Shown here: piece after piece, positions 1 through 8,213 of the stretch | Position numbering within the stretch: position 1 is the first letter of the stretch | How the letters are laid out: the number at the start of each line of letters is the position of its first letter | DNA from: an uncultured bacterium | GTDB lineage: Bacteria > Cyanobacteriota > Vampirovibrionia > Gastranaerophilales > Gastranaerophilaceae | Direction of reading: 5' to 3' | DNA length: 28,660 bases | Assembly (NCBI GenBank): GCA_937894665.1 | Contig: CALAWF010000046.1 | Location: 1 to 28,660 of the forward strand | The notes under the pieces: generated by a model | What the model was told of the DNA's origin: nothing | What the model saw: the letters and a program-made list of their open reading frames with translations, nothing else | Database searches by the model: none | Program-made: the position numbers and the translations under genes

Positions 1-565
1 AACCGTTTACATCGATGAAGCCGATACATCCAGCTAATTTGTTTGCATCAGTTAATGTATCATTGTCAACAACTTCGCCTAGGTTCAAAGTACAACCTTT
101 AGCATCTTTAGGGAATGCAACGATTGAACCATCAGCTAATTGGTAAGCTAGGTAATCAGCCATTGCAGGTTTTCCACCACCTAAACTTGTTGCTGTAATA
201 GAGTAAGCTGTTCCACCATTAGCATCTCCAGAGTTAGTTCTCTTTAAGTTAGAAGGTGCACCAACGTAAGTTTGACCTGTCAAAGTACCATTCAATAATG
301 AACAGAATGTCATTGTATTTTCTGGGTTTTCTTTAGCAGCATCTTCTCCACATTTTTTATCAGTACCGGCATAATCGAAATCATATTGAGCTTGTGCCAT
401 CAAACCTGCTTGGTTCAATGTTGATAATGATTTTTTGAATTGAGATCTGAATTTTGCAGAATTTGTATTAGCAATCAATGTTGGAATTGTCATTGCTGCT
501 ACAACACCAATGATACCCAAAGTAATCAATACTTCTGCAAGAGTAAAGCCGAATCTTTTTGTCAT
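1..565 (-). CDS. Type IV/II prepilin-like protein, six-cysteine paralogue family (3' end outside window)
   Basis: The gene starts at ATG 565, preceded by AAAGGTGA about 9 nt upstream, and runs off the left edge. The first residues MTKRFGFTLAEVLITLG contain a class III prepilin signal: short basic leader, cleavage before Phe, Glu at +5, then a hydrophobic helix to about residue 30. The visible 188 residues include the segments NPENT, LNGTLTG, LADGSIVAF and GFIDVNG, shared with the three prepilin genes at 20560-23176, and four of the six cysteines conserved in that family. By homology it is inserted in the inner membrane, processed by a prepilin peptidase and assembled into a pilus or pseudopilus; its specific role is unknown. 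It is divergent from the XRE gene at 778 and has a perfect-consensus promoter at 658-686, so strong expression is expected. I am confident of the family, not of the appendage. Confidence 0.9.
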   Translation of the reverse strand, partial: MTKRFGFTLAEVLITLGIIGVVAAMTIPTLIANTNSAKFRSQFKKSLSTLNQAGLMAQAQYDFDYAGTDKKCGEDAAKENPENTMTFCSLLNGTLTGQTYVGAPSNLKRTNSGDANGGTAYSITATSLGGGKPAMADYLAYQLADGSIVAFPKDAKGCTLNLGEVVDNDTLTDANKLAGCIGFIDVNG

Positions 566-626
566 AATCTTTTCACCTTTCTTTTTGTAACTATAACTTC
601 CATTCTGATTACAGATAAATAACCAA

Positions 627-649
627 AACTCTATTCAATATATAGAGTT
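627..649. repeat. Perfect 8-bp inverted repeat, candidate operator or 5' mRNA hairpin
   Basis: AACTCTAT (627-634) and ATAGAGTT (642-649) are exact inverted repeats separated by 7 nt. The predicted start of the prepilin transcript is about 651, so the dyad covers roughly +2 to +24 of that mRNA. It could be the binding site of the divergent XRE regulator or a 5' stabilising stem-loop. The position is seen; the function is inferred. Confidence 0.5.
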
Positions 650-657
650 ATATTATA

Positions 658-686
658 ATTATATCTAATAAATAGTATTTTGTCAA
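658..686 (-). promoter_or_regulatory. Consensus sigma-70 promoter of the left prepilin gene
   Basis: On the minus strand TTGACA (686-681) and TATAAT (663-658) are both perfect consensus hexamers with an exact 17-nt spacer. The transcript would start near 651, giving a leader of about 85 nt before ATG 565. Confidence 0.8.
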
Positions 687-777
687 TCCATTACACAGAA
701 TTATTAAAAAATTATACTCAACAGATGGTTATAATTATTATTTGAGTTGATAAATTCAATAATAAGGGGTTGATAAA

Positions 778-1083
778 ATGACATTAAAACAAGACCTTGG
801 GCAAAAAATTCAAAGTTTAAGAAAAGAACGCAAGCTCACACAAGAAGCACTTGCGGAAATTGTCGGGATTGACCCTAAAAATATTAGCAAAATTGAAAAT
901 GGAAATAATTACCCTTCACCTGAAACCTTATCCGCAATTGCTAACGCATTACGAGTAAATGTTTATGAACTTTTTGTTTTCAGCACTATTCCATATGAAA
1001 AAATGAAAGAAGAAATTATCGACTCACTTAATGATGATAAAAATATCTTATATTTATACAAGTGTTTAAAATTCGGGAAATAA
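778..1083 (+). CDS. Small XRE-family helix-turn-helix transcriptional regulator
   Basis: This is a 101-residue protein whose residues about 6-66 form a Cro/C1-type helix-turn-helix: LGQKIQSLRKERKLTQEALA, then IDPKNISKIENG as the recognition-helix region, then the typical SPETLSAIANALRVNVYEL. A lysine-rich tail of about 35 residues follows. It should bind DNA as a dimer. The start ATG 778 is supported by AAGGGG about 9 nt upstream. It is divergent from the prepilin gene at 565, with 212 bp between them holding a perfect promoter for the pilin and an 8-bp dyad, so control of the pilin and of itself is the natural inference. A candidate -10 (TATAAT) lies at 730-735, without a clear -35. The gene ends 18 nt before the convergent histidine kinase. 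Confidence 0.85.
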   Translation: MTLKQDLGQKIQSLRKERKLTQEALAEIVGIDPKNISKIENGNNYPSPETLSAIANALRVNVYELFVFSTIPYEKMKEEIIDSLNDDKNILYLYKCLKFGK

Positions 1084-1101
1084 AAATCAATTATTCTATT
1101 G

Positions 1102-2385
1102 CTATTTAATAGGGATTTTTACGCAAAACTCTGTTCTTACATTTTCTTCGCTCTCAACAGTAATTTCTCCACCGTGAGCTTCTGCTATCTGCTGCGACAA
1201 ATATAACCCCAAACCTGTTCCTACTTTTCTCAACTTTTTAGCAGCAGAGTAGTATTTATTAAATATCATCTTAATTTCATCTTTTGGAATACCCTGCCCA
1301 AAATCAACTACAGATACGGTAATATAATCCGCTGTGTGATTAGCATTTACTTCAATAAATTCTTTTGTATTACTATGGTCAATTGCATTAGAAATAAGAT
1401 TTTTAATAACTCTCTGGAACTGCATTGGATCAGCATTCACGCTTGGATTATCAGCAGAAGGATGAAAAACAATTTTTAATTTATTATCACTCGCAATTCC
1501 TTGCATTTCTTCGACAATCCCTGCCAAAAAGTTATTTAGATTTATTTCTTTTTTATAAAGTTGAATACCTTTTTCTTTAATTTTATAGGTTTCTAACAAA
1601 ATCTGAACCAAATCCAAAAGTTCTTTATTAGATGATTTCATGCTATTTAATGCAAATTCTTGTTTGTTGGAAATATCACCAAATTTTTTAGCCAAAAATA
1701 AATCAATCATATTTGCAGCCGCAACAATCGGAACTTTCAAATCGTGCGTTAATGTAGCAACAAAATCTTCTTTCAAATTTTCTATTTCTTTTTCCGTCGT
1801 AATATCTTTAATAATCAAGACATAACGTTTTTTCTCCAAGGATGAAAGAGGTTGAGAATTGATTACAAAATTGTTTGTCGGAGTATGCTTGATAAAAATT
1901 TCTATATTATTAAGTTTATCAATACTTGTTTCATCATCAGTCAATTGAATAAATTCAAAAACATTTTTACCAATAACATCTTTGCCTTTTATTCCAAACC
2001 ATTTCAAAATTTTAGGGGTTGCACGAAGAATTTCAAACTTTTCATTAATAATTAATATTCCATCAGAAAGAGAATTAATAACGGATTCCAGTAATTTATT
2101 TTGACGCATCAATTCTGCTTGATACTCAATAATCATTTTTTCTCTATCATTAAGAGTTTCAACCATTCTGTTGATACTATCTGTTACGTTTTGATAGGTT
2201 GGATGCTCAATTTTTTCAATCTTTGTAGATAGATTTCCATAACGAATAGAATCAACTGTTGTTGTAACTTTGCCCAGATAATCATTAATTTTTGACCATC
2301 TTTTATTCGTCTTTCTTGTAATGAAAAACAAACATACAAAAACAATTATTAAGCACGTATTTATTATATAAAAATATGAAAACAT
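1102..2385 (-). CDS. Sensor histidine kinase, one membrane segment, HAMP-like and PAS domains
   Basis: The 427-residue protein has one N-terminal membrane helix (about 5-23), a HAMP-like linker (about 25-85), a PAS domain (about 95-195), then HisKA and HATPase_c domains. Visible kinase motifs: H box TLTHDLKVP with phospho-acceptor His214; N box NLISNA at 329-334; G1 DFGQG at 361-365; G2 GTGLGL at 389-394. It should autophosphorylate and pass phosphate to a response regulator. No extracytoplasmic sensor domain is present, so sensing is probably by the cytoplasmic PAS. No response regulator lies next to it, so it is an orphan kinase here. The ATG has only a weak GAGAG ribosome site about 15 nt upstream. 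The stimulus and partner cannot be told from the sequence. Confidence 0.92.
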   Translation of the reverse strand: MFSYFYIINTCLIIVFVCLFFITRKTNKRWSKINDYLGKVTTTVDSIRYGNLSTKIEKIEHPTYQNVTDSINRMVETLNDREKMIIEYQAELMRQNKLLESVINSLSDGILIINEKFEILRATPKILKWFGIKGKDVIGKNVFEFIQLTDDETSIDKLNNIEIFIKHTPTNNFVINSQPLSSLEKKRYVLIIKDITTEKEIENLKEDFVATLTHDLKVPIVAAANMIDLFLAKKFGDISNKQEFALNSMKSSNKELLDLVQILLETYKIKEKGIQLYKKEINLNNFLAGIVEEMQGIASDNKLKIVFHPSADNPSVNADPMQFQRVIKNLISNAIDHSNTKEFIEVNANHTADYITVSVVDFGQGIPKDEIKMIFNKYYSAAKKLRKVGTGLGLYLSQQIAEAHGGEITVESEENVRTEFCVKIPIK

Positions 2386-2432
2386 TTATTACTTTTTACT
2401 CTCTGTTATCTTATAATTTAAACGATTTATGT

Positions 2433-2438
2433 TATAAT
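2433..2438 (+). promoter_or_regulatory. Candidate -10 element upstream of the kdsC-type gene
   Basis: TATAAT lies 48 nt before the start at 2487, in the 101-bp divergent gap with the histidine kinase. No good -35 is visible at 16-18 nt, so this is tentative. Confidence 0.4.
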
Positions 2439-2486
2439 TATAGCAAATAGTTCGGAGTTTGTTAAGACGGTTAGGATATTAAAATA

Positions 2487-2969
2487 ATGTCAAAAATAAA
2501 GTTGCCTAAGTCAATAAAAATGGTAGTTACAGATTTTGATGGAGTAGTTACGGATAATTGCGTTTATATTAATGAAGATTTTTCTATGTCGAGAAAATTA
2601 AACTTCAAAGATATTATGGGATTTTTCATACTTAAGAGAAATGGAATTGATATTTCCATAATTTCAGGCGAAAAGAATTCCGCAATTGAAACTATGGCAC
2701 AAAAATTTCAAATAACAGAAATCCACCAGAATATAAGAATTAAAATTGACGTCCTAAAAGACATCATAAAAAAATATAACCTAACTCAAGAAGAATATGT
2801 TTATATTGGAGATGACATAAACGATTTAGAATGTTTAAACTTTGCAAAATACAAAATTACTGTACCGCATGCAGTTGAAAAAGTTAAAAAAGTTGAAGAC
2901 ATCCAAATTACACAAAACGAAGCAGGTAATGGGGCATTTAGAGAGGTAGCAGATTGTTTAGTTGGATAA
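2487..2969 (+). CDS. kdsC: HAD-family phosphatase of the KdsC/YrbI type
   Basis: This 160-residue protein matches the usual length of the tetrameric C0-type HAD phosphatases. Motif I is TDFDGVVTD with nucleophile Asp16 and acid/base Asp18; motif II is ISIISGEKN (Ser60); motif IV is GDDINDL (108-114) with the Mg-binding acids. The C-terminal GNGAFREV (147-154) resembles the GxGAxREV loop that closes the active site of the neighbouring subunit in KdsC. The family hydrolyses 3-deoxy-D-manno-octulosonate 8-phosphate in Kdo synthesis for lipopolysaccharide; close relatives act on other 2-keto sugar acid phosphates. No other Kdo gene lies in the window, so the exact substrate is open. It overlaps the following TPR gene by 16 nt, implying translational coupling. 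Confidence 0.82.
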   Translation: MSKIKLPKSIKMVVTDFDGVVTDNCVYINEDFSMSRKLNFKDIMGFFILKRNGIDISIISGEKNSAIETMAQKFQITEIHQNIRIKIDVLKDIIKKYNLTQEEYVYIGDDINDLECLNFAKYKITVPHAVEKVKKVEDIQITQNEAGNGAFREVADCLVG

Positions 2970-4444
2970 AAAATATATTTGAAAACATCAAAGCATTAAA
3001 TTTTTCTGTTGATGAATACAAAAGCGACTCTATTATTCAATCTTTGCCTTCAGTAGCATGTGTAAACAGGGCGAAAAAACTTATTGACCAAAAGAAATTT
3101 GATGAAGCAACAGCTCTACTAGAAAAAGCACTGGACATTTCAGACCAAGATAGTTTAGCTTATAAATACCTCGGTAAAATTTATGAATACAAGGGACAAT
3201 TCGCAACAGCCGTTGAAAAATATGAACAATCTTCCAAAATCGACCCAAATGATAAAGAAATCTGGATTAGGCTTGGAATGTGTTATTTGAATTGCGAAAA
3301 ATTCAATGAGGCAATTGAAGCATTTGAAACCGCAGATAAAGTAACGCCTTGTAATACAGATGTTCAAACCGGCTGGGGCATGGCTCTAATGCGTCAGAAA
3401 AAATTTGCACTCGCAAGAGATAAATTTTTAACCGCAATTAAAATTAGCAAATACAATTTTACCGCTATTCTACTTTCTGCGGTAATGGAAATAAAATTAA
3501 ATGATTATGAAGCAGCAGAAATGAAATTAAAATTCTTAGCCCAAGTTGCTCCAAATGAGGGAAGTTTATATGAATATTCCCATCTAAAGCTATTAAAATC
3601 AGACTTCACAGAAGCAGAAAAATATGCCAAAAAAGCAATTGAAATAAATAAACACATGCTGCCGGCTTATTTCATCTTAGGAGAAATTTATTCCCTTCAA
3701 AAAGATGTTGGAAAAACAGAAGAAATATTCAACAAAGCACTCGAAAACGATTTAGAAGACTGTTCTTTAAGATTTGAATGGGGAAAAGCGTATATGCGAG
3801 TTTTTGAATTTTCAAAAGCGAAAGAACAATTTGAAAAATCGATTGAACAAAATAACAGTTATTTAGGACCAAAAATTGGGTTAGCATTAGTTAACGCATA
3901 TGATGGTGATTTCTTCTTACTCGGAGAACTCAAAGAGAAAAATGGAGATAACACTTATATTCAAGAAGCGATTGGGCTGGAAAACCTTGCCCGAGGAAAG
4001 ACAGAAGAAGCAATTGACTTTTTCAAAAAAGCACTAAGAACAGATAAAAAACAAACCTATAATTACCTCCACTTAGTTGAATGCTACAAAAAACTCGGAG
4101 ATAACTACAAAGTTAGAGAATATTATGAAAAATTTATTTCTGAAAATTCTAATTATGTAAACGGATTTTTATCATATGCTCAATGGCTTATAGAAGTTTC
4201 TGATTTTCAAGATGCTCAAAGAAAACTACGTAGAGCTGAAAAGTTAGCACCCGAAAATCCAGAGGTATTAAGTTTGTTATTTTTATGTTTATACACTCTT
4301 GTCAAGAATAACATTTGTGAATATAATATAAAGGAAGCAATTTCGGTAGCAGAAAAAGCTTCAAAAGTTTCAGGGAATTTTAAGTATCAAAAAGAAAAAG
4401 AAGAACTGGAAAATATTTTAACAGATATACAGGGAAATAATTAA
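2954..4444 (+). CDS. Tetratricopeptide-repeat protein
   Basis: The 496-residue protein is mostly TPR helices from about residue 33 to 480. Clear units include YKYLGKIYEYKGQFATAVEKY, then IWIRLGMCYLNCEKFNEAIE, then GWGMALMRQKKFALARDKF, with the canonical small/aromatic residue pattern and about 34-residue period. No signal peptide or catalytic domain is seen, so it is probably a cytoplasmic scaffold for protein-protein contacts. The start is TTG 2954: GAGAGG at 2941-2946 sits 7 nt upstream, and the next in-frame ATG is about 109 codons in. It overlaps the phosphatase gene by 16 nt and ends 1 nt before lysC, so all three are probably co-transcribed. The partner proteins are unknown. Confidence 0.85.
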   Translation: MFSWIKNIFENIKALNFSVDEYKSDSIIQSLPSVACVNRAKKLIDQKKFDEATALLEKALDISDQDSLAYKYLGKIYEYKGQFATAVEKYEQSSKIDPNDKEIWIRLGMCYLNCEKFNEAIEAFETADKVTPCNTDVQTGWGMALMRQKKFALARDKFLTAIKISKYNFTAILLSAVMEIKLNDYEAAEMKLKFLAQVAPNEGSLYEYSHLKLLKSDFTEAEKYAKKAIEINKHMLPAYFILGEIYSLQKDVGKTEEIFNKALENDLEDCSLRFEWGKAYMRVFEFSKAKEQFEKSIEQNNSYLGPKIGLALVNAYDGDFFLLGELKEKNGDNTYIQEAIGLENLARGKTEEAIDFFKKALRTDKKQTYNYLHLVECYKKLGDNYKVREYYEKFISENSNYVNGFLSYAQWLIEVSDFQDAQRKLRRAEKLAPENPEVLSLLFLCLYTLVKNNICEYNIKEAISVAEKASKVSGNFKYQKEKEELENILTDIQGNN

Positions 4445-4445
4445 A

Positions 4446-5711
4446 TTGAGAAAAGTGATAGTTCAAAAATTTGGCGGAACATCTGTAGCAGACACAGACA
4501 AAATCAAAAACGTAGCTAAAACCGTCATTAGAGAAAAAGAAAATGGTAACGATGTAGTAGTAGTTGTTTCTGCAATGGGACACACTACAGACCATTTAGT
4601 AAAAATGGCAAGAGATTTGAATCCAAATCCTTCTGCCAGAGAAATGGATATGCTTCTATCTACAGGAGAATGCGTATCAATTGCACTTCTTACAATGGCA
4701 ATCCAAGCACAAGGCTACAAGGCTGTAAGTTTCAATGCTACACAAATTGGGATTTTAACAGAAAATGTTCACTCAAAAGCAAGAATTATCGATATTAAAA
4801 CAGACAAATTAAGAAAAAATCTTGATGAGGGCAATATCATCGTTGTTGCAGGATTTCAAGGAGTTACAGAAGATGGAGAAATCACAACTTTAGGTCGTGG
4901 AGGTTCTGATACCTCAGCAGTTGCACTTGCTGCAGCTTTAAATGCTGAAAGATGTGATATTTACACCGATGTTGAAGGTGTTTATACGACAGACCCAAGA
5001 GTTGTACCAAATGCCTCAAGATTAGATACTATTTCTTATGAAGAAATGCTAGAACTTGCTCATGCTGGGGCAAACGTACTTCATCCGAGAAGTGTTGAAA
5101 CTGCAAAACAATATGCCGTACCATTAAGAGTAAGAAGCAGTTTTAAATTAGATAATATGGGAACTTTAATTGTAGGAGTTGAAAAAATGGAAATAAATAA
5201 ACCAGTTGCAGGTGTGGCTGCAGATTTATCACAAGTAAGAATTGTTGTTTGCGACATTCCTGATACCCCTGGAGAAGCTGCTACATTATTTGGCTGCTTG
5301 GCAAAAGAAAATGTTTCTGTTGATATGATTATCCAGTCATATGCAAGAAAAGCATCTAACACTAACGACATCGCATTTACTATTAATGATGAAGATTTGC
5401 CAAAAGCAATGGAAATTTTAAAAGATGTAAAAGAAAAACTTGGAGCTGCGGATATTAAAGTTGATGATAATATTGCAAAAGTTTCAATTATCGGTGCCGG
5501 AATGATTGACAGACCGGGAATTGCATCAACAATGTTCCAAACTCTTGCAGATTCCGGAATCAATATTAGAATGATTTCAACAAGTGAAATTAAAATTAGC
5601 TGTTTAATCAACAAAGAAGATGCACAAAAAGCAGTCAAAGCACTACACAGTATTTTCAATCTTGAATCTGATGAAATTGCAGAAGTTAAAGGAACTCTTC
5701 CGGATGTATAA
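4446..5711 (+). CDS. lysC: Aspartate kinase (aspartokinase) with tandem ACT domains
   Basis: This enzyme phosphorylates L-aspartate, the first committed step toward lysine, diaminopimelate, threonine and methionine. The N-terminal kinase domain opens with VQKFGGTSV (6-14), followed by LGRGGSDTSAVALAAAL and TDVEGVYTTDPR. The C-terminal part (about 265-421) holds two ACT domains of the kind that bind feedback inhibitors. At 421 residues it is monofunctional, like Bacillus and cyanobacterial enzymes, with no homoserine dehydrogenase fusion. The start is TTG 4446, with AGGG at 4431-4434. Codon 248 is an internal ATG with a good ribosome site, as in genes that also make a separate regulatory beta subunit. 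It follows the TPR gene by 1 nt. Confidence 0.95.
   Translation: MRKVIVQKFGGTSVADTDKIKNVAKTVIREKENGNDVVVVVSAMGHTTDHLVKMARDLNPNPSAREMDMLLSTGECVSIALLTMAIQAQGYKAVSFNATQIGILTENVHSKARIIDIKTDKLRKNLDEGNIIVVAGFQGVTEDGEITTLGRGGSDTSAVALAAALNAERCDIYTDVEGVYTTDPRVVPNASRLDTISYEEMLELAHAGANVLHPRSVETAKQYAVPLRVRSSFKLDNMGTLIVGVEKMEINKPVAGVAADLSQVRIVVCDIPDTPGEAATLFGCLAKENVSVDMIIQSYARKASNTNDIAFTINDEDLPKAMEILKDVKEKLGAADIKVDDNIAKVSIIGAGMIDRPGIASTMFQTLADSGINIRMISTSEIKISCLINKEDAQKAVKALHSIFNLESDEIAEVKGTLPDV
5174..5189 (+). promoter_or_regulatory. Internal ribosome-binding site and start within lysC
   Basis: AGGAG (5174-5178) lies 8 nt before an in-frame ATG at 5187-5189, codon 248 of lysC. Initiation here would give a 174-residue protein holding just the linker and the two ACT domains, matching the beta subunit made from internal starts in Bacillus-type aspartokinase genes. 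The signal is seen; its use is inferred. Confidence 0.5.
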
Positions 5712-5727
5712 TCCAAAATTATCTTTA

Positions 5728-5736
5728 TGCTAAGAT
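5728..5736 (+). promoter_or_regulatory. Extended -10 promoter of mutS2, predicted leaderless start
   Basis: TGC plus TAAGAT (5731-5736) forms an extended -10. Exactly 6 nt separate it from ATG 5743, so transcription would begin at the A of the start codon. No Shine-Dalgarno sequence is present. No convincing -35 is seen, which extended -10 promoters can lack. Confidence 0.5.
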
Positions 5737-5742
5737 ATATTT

Positions 5743-8112
5743 ATGGATATTATCTCAAAAACAGTTTCAACACTTGAATTTGACAAAGTAAAAGAGGAAT
5801 TGTCAAAATTCGCAAAATTTTCACAAAGTAAAGCGTTGTGTCTAAGAGCCTTTGCTTGTTCTGATGTGGAAAAAATTCAAAACCAAATTGAATTGACAAG
5901 AGAAGCAAAAAAAATTCTTGATTTGGCAAAAGACACCCCAGCAGAATTTATTGCACAAGTAGGGAAAATCAAGGCTAACTCTGCTGTTTCATATTTGACG
6001 GAAGAAGAGCTAAATGACATTGCAAAAACAATTAAATCCTCTCGATTGTTGAAGAGATTTATCCTTGAAAATTCCGAAGAGGAATTTCTACTAAAAAAAC
6101 TTGCTGAAAATTTGATTGCAGATAAACAACTTGAAGACAAAATTTTTGAAACTTTTGATGAGAATTTGAATATTCGCCACAATGCAACACCCGAATTAAA
6201 AGGATTGTATTCATCTTTGAGAGATACAGAACAAAATATTCGGGATATGATTCAAACACTTTTGAACAGTCCAAATTTCTCCAAATATTTGCAAGAAAAT
6301 ATTTATACCCATAGAGATGATAGAATAGTTTTTCAAGTAACAGCCTCAAACAAGTCCAAAGTTCCGGGAATCGTACACGATGTTTCATCTTCAGCTAAAA
6401 CTTTTTATATTGAACCGGCTCAACTTGTTCCTCTAAATAACAAAGTTCGAGAAATTAAATCAAAAATTCACGCAGAATGTATCAAAATTCTTGTTGAACT
6501 TACAAATCTTGTAAAAGAATATCTTCCTGATTTAGAACACTGCGAAAAAATTATGGCCAAAATTGATTTTCATTTTGCAAAAGCAAGATATGCCGTAAAA
6601 CTTCACGCTGTAGAACCGGAAATTACACAAGACAAATACATTTATTTTGAAAATATGAAGCACCCTCTTTTAATGCAAGTTACAGAGGATGTAGTAGCAA
6701 ACAATTTCGAGATAGGAAAAGATTACAAATCAGTAATTATTACAGGTTCAAATACAGGTGGTAAAACTGTAACACTAAAAACCATCGGACTATTTATTTT
6801 GATGGCAAAAGCGGGAATGTTCTTGCCTTGCACTTACGCTAAACTTTACCCATTCAAAGATGTTTTCGCTGACATTGGGGATTCTCAAAGCATTTTGCAA
6901 AGTTTATCAACATTTTCAGCCCACATGACAAATATCATTGAAATTTTAAACAAAAGTACAGATGAAAGTTTTGTACTTTTAGATGAAATTTGTGCGGGGA
7001 CAGACCCTGTTGAAGGTGCAGTTTTAGCTCGTGGGATTTTAGAAAAACTTGCACAAAAACAAGTAACTAGCGTTATTACAACCCACTATGGAGAGTTAAA
7101 AGCATTAGAATACACAAATAGCTTTTTCAAAAACGCATCTGTTGAATTTAACACTGAAACCCTTAAACCAACTTACAAATTGCTAATCGGTATTCCTGGG
7201 TTAAGTAATGCAATTTCTATCGCTTCAAATTTAGGACTAGACCCAGAAATCGTAAACAAGGCAAAAACAACACTTGTTACTCAAAAAGACCCGACTGTCG
7301 CAGTTGTTGAAAAACTTCAAGAAACCCACCAAGAATTATCTAAAAATCTTGAAGAAGCACAAGAATTGAAAGAATCTTCACTTTCTATAAAAAAAGAATA
7401 CGAAGAAAATCTAAATCAAGTAAAAAAAGATAAAAAGAAAACTATTAAAAATATCAAAAACAAATTTGATATGGAAATGATGGAAGCAAGAGCAGAAATC
7501 AAAGAAATTCTGGACGAATTACGAAAAGAAAAATCCGAAAAAATTGCACGTCGTGCATATTCTCGGCTTGCAAAACTTGAAGATGGCTTTAGAGGAGAAA
7601 TTGACAAAGTTTCTGATAAAAACCATTATCTTGAAATTGACTGGGATAAGGTTGTTGTCGGAGATGTAGTGATGCTCAAAACACTTCACCAAAAAGTTAC
7701 TATTGTATCCCTTCCTGACAAAAACAAACGACTTTTTGTCGATATGGGAACAATGAAAATGAAAGTAAAAAAAGATGAATTAGCTGTTCTTGATGAAAAC
7801 TACAAAGAACCTCAAAAAATTAAAATTCCGGGAACCTCATTTAATAAATTTGAACTTAAACGCTATGCAATGTCCCAAACTCTTGACCTAAGGGGGTATA
7901 GAGTAGAAGAAGCACTTGATGCGGTTGAAAATTATCTTGATCAAGCAAGTTTGGCTAACCTAACCCCAGTTTACATTATTCACGGACATGGTACAGGAGC
8001 ATTAAAACAAGCGGTTAGGGACTTTTTAAAGAATTCACCTTATGTTGCAAAATTCCGCCCAGGAGAAGACTCCGAAGGAGGAGATGGAGTAAGTGTTGTC
8101 GATATAAATTAA
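5743..8112 (+). CDS. mutS2: Endonuclease MutS2 (MutS ATPase plus C-terminal Smr domain)
   Basis: The 789-residue protein is of normal MutS2 length and lacks the mismatch-recognition domain of MutS. The core/clamp region is followed by the ATPase with Walker A GSNTGGKT (335-342), Walker B LLDE with Asp414/Glu415, and the signature region STFSAHMTNI between them. A long charged coiled coil lies around 515-625. The Smr domain is at about 712-789, with LDLR (714-717) and HGHG (747-750). MutS2 has been described as suppressing recombination and, in Bacillus, as splitting collided ribosomes; which applies here cannot be told. There is no ribosome-binding site before ATG 5743 but an extended -10 sits at 5728-5736, so it can be expressed separately from lysC, 31 nt upstream. 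Confidence 0.96.
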   Translation: MDIISKTVSTLEFDKVKEELSKFAKFSQSKALCLRAFACSDVEKIQNQIELTREAKKILDLAKDTPAEFIAQVGKIKANSAVSYLTEEELNDIAKTIKSSRLLKRFILENSEEEFLLKKLAENLIADKQLEDKIFETFDENLNIRHNATPELKGLYSSLRDTEQNIRDMIQTLLNSPNFSKYLQENIYTHRDDRIVFQVTASNKSKVPGIVHDVSSSAKTFYIEPAQLVPLNNKVREIKSKIHAECIKILVELTNLVKEYLPDLEHCEKIMAKIDFHFAKARYAVKLHAVEPEITQDKYIYFENMKHPLLMQVTEDVVANNFEIGKDYKSVIITGSNTGGKTVTLKTIGLFILMAKAGMFLPCTYAKLYPFKDVFADIGDSQSILQSLSTFSAHMTNIIEILNKSTDESFVLLDEICAGTDPVEGAVLARGILEKLAQKQVTSVITTHYGELKALEYTNSFFKNASVEFNTETLKPTYKLLIGIPGLSNAISIASNLGLDPEIVNKAKTTLVTQKDPTVAVVEKLQETHQELSKNLEEAQELKESSLSIKKEYEENLNQVKKDKKKTIKNIKNKFDMEMMEARAEIKEILDELRKEKSEKIARRAYSRLAKLEDGFRGEIDKVSDKNHYLEIDWDKVVVGDVVMLKTLHQKVTIVSLPDKNKRLFVDMGTMKMKVKKDELAVLDENYKEPQKIKIPGTSFNKFELKRYAMSQTLDLRGYRVEEALDAVENYLDQASLANLTPVYIIHGHGTGALKQAVRDFLKNSPYVAKFRPGEDSEGGDGVSVVDIN

Positions 8113-8148
8113 TTCTCCTCAAAACTACGTGCAGTAATGTAAAGAACT

Positions 8149-8177
8149 GGTACAAATAGTTTTGTTTATGCTATACT
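8149..8177 (+). promoter_or_regulatory. Extended -10 promoter of gyrA
   Basis: TATGC followed by TATACT (8172-8177) makes a good extended -10 (TGn at 8169-8171). A weak -35 (GGTACA, 8149-8154) lies 17 nt upstream. Predicted transcription begins near 8184, leaving a short leader that contains the ribosome site. Confidence 0.55.
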
Positions 8178-8197
8178 TATATCAAGGAGTATAGACT

Positions 8198-8213
8198 GGA
8201 GGGAAGAGTATTG
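8198..8213 (+). promoter_or_regulatory. Shine-Dalgarno that fixes the TTG start of gyrA
   Basis: GGAGGG (8198-8203) is 7 nt before TTG 8211. The alternative ATG at 8226 is 22 nt away, too far, so the TTG start is preferred. Confidence 0.7.

Noticed and set aside
5081..5716. 211-codon open frame on the minus strand inside lysC
   Set aside because: It is antisense to a well-conserved aspartokinase, has no ribosome site and its translation resembles no known protein.
7416..7607. Minus-strand open frame in the MutS2 coiled-coil region
   Set aside because: It is a by-product of lysine/glutamate-rich coding; no start signals.
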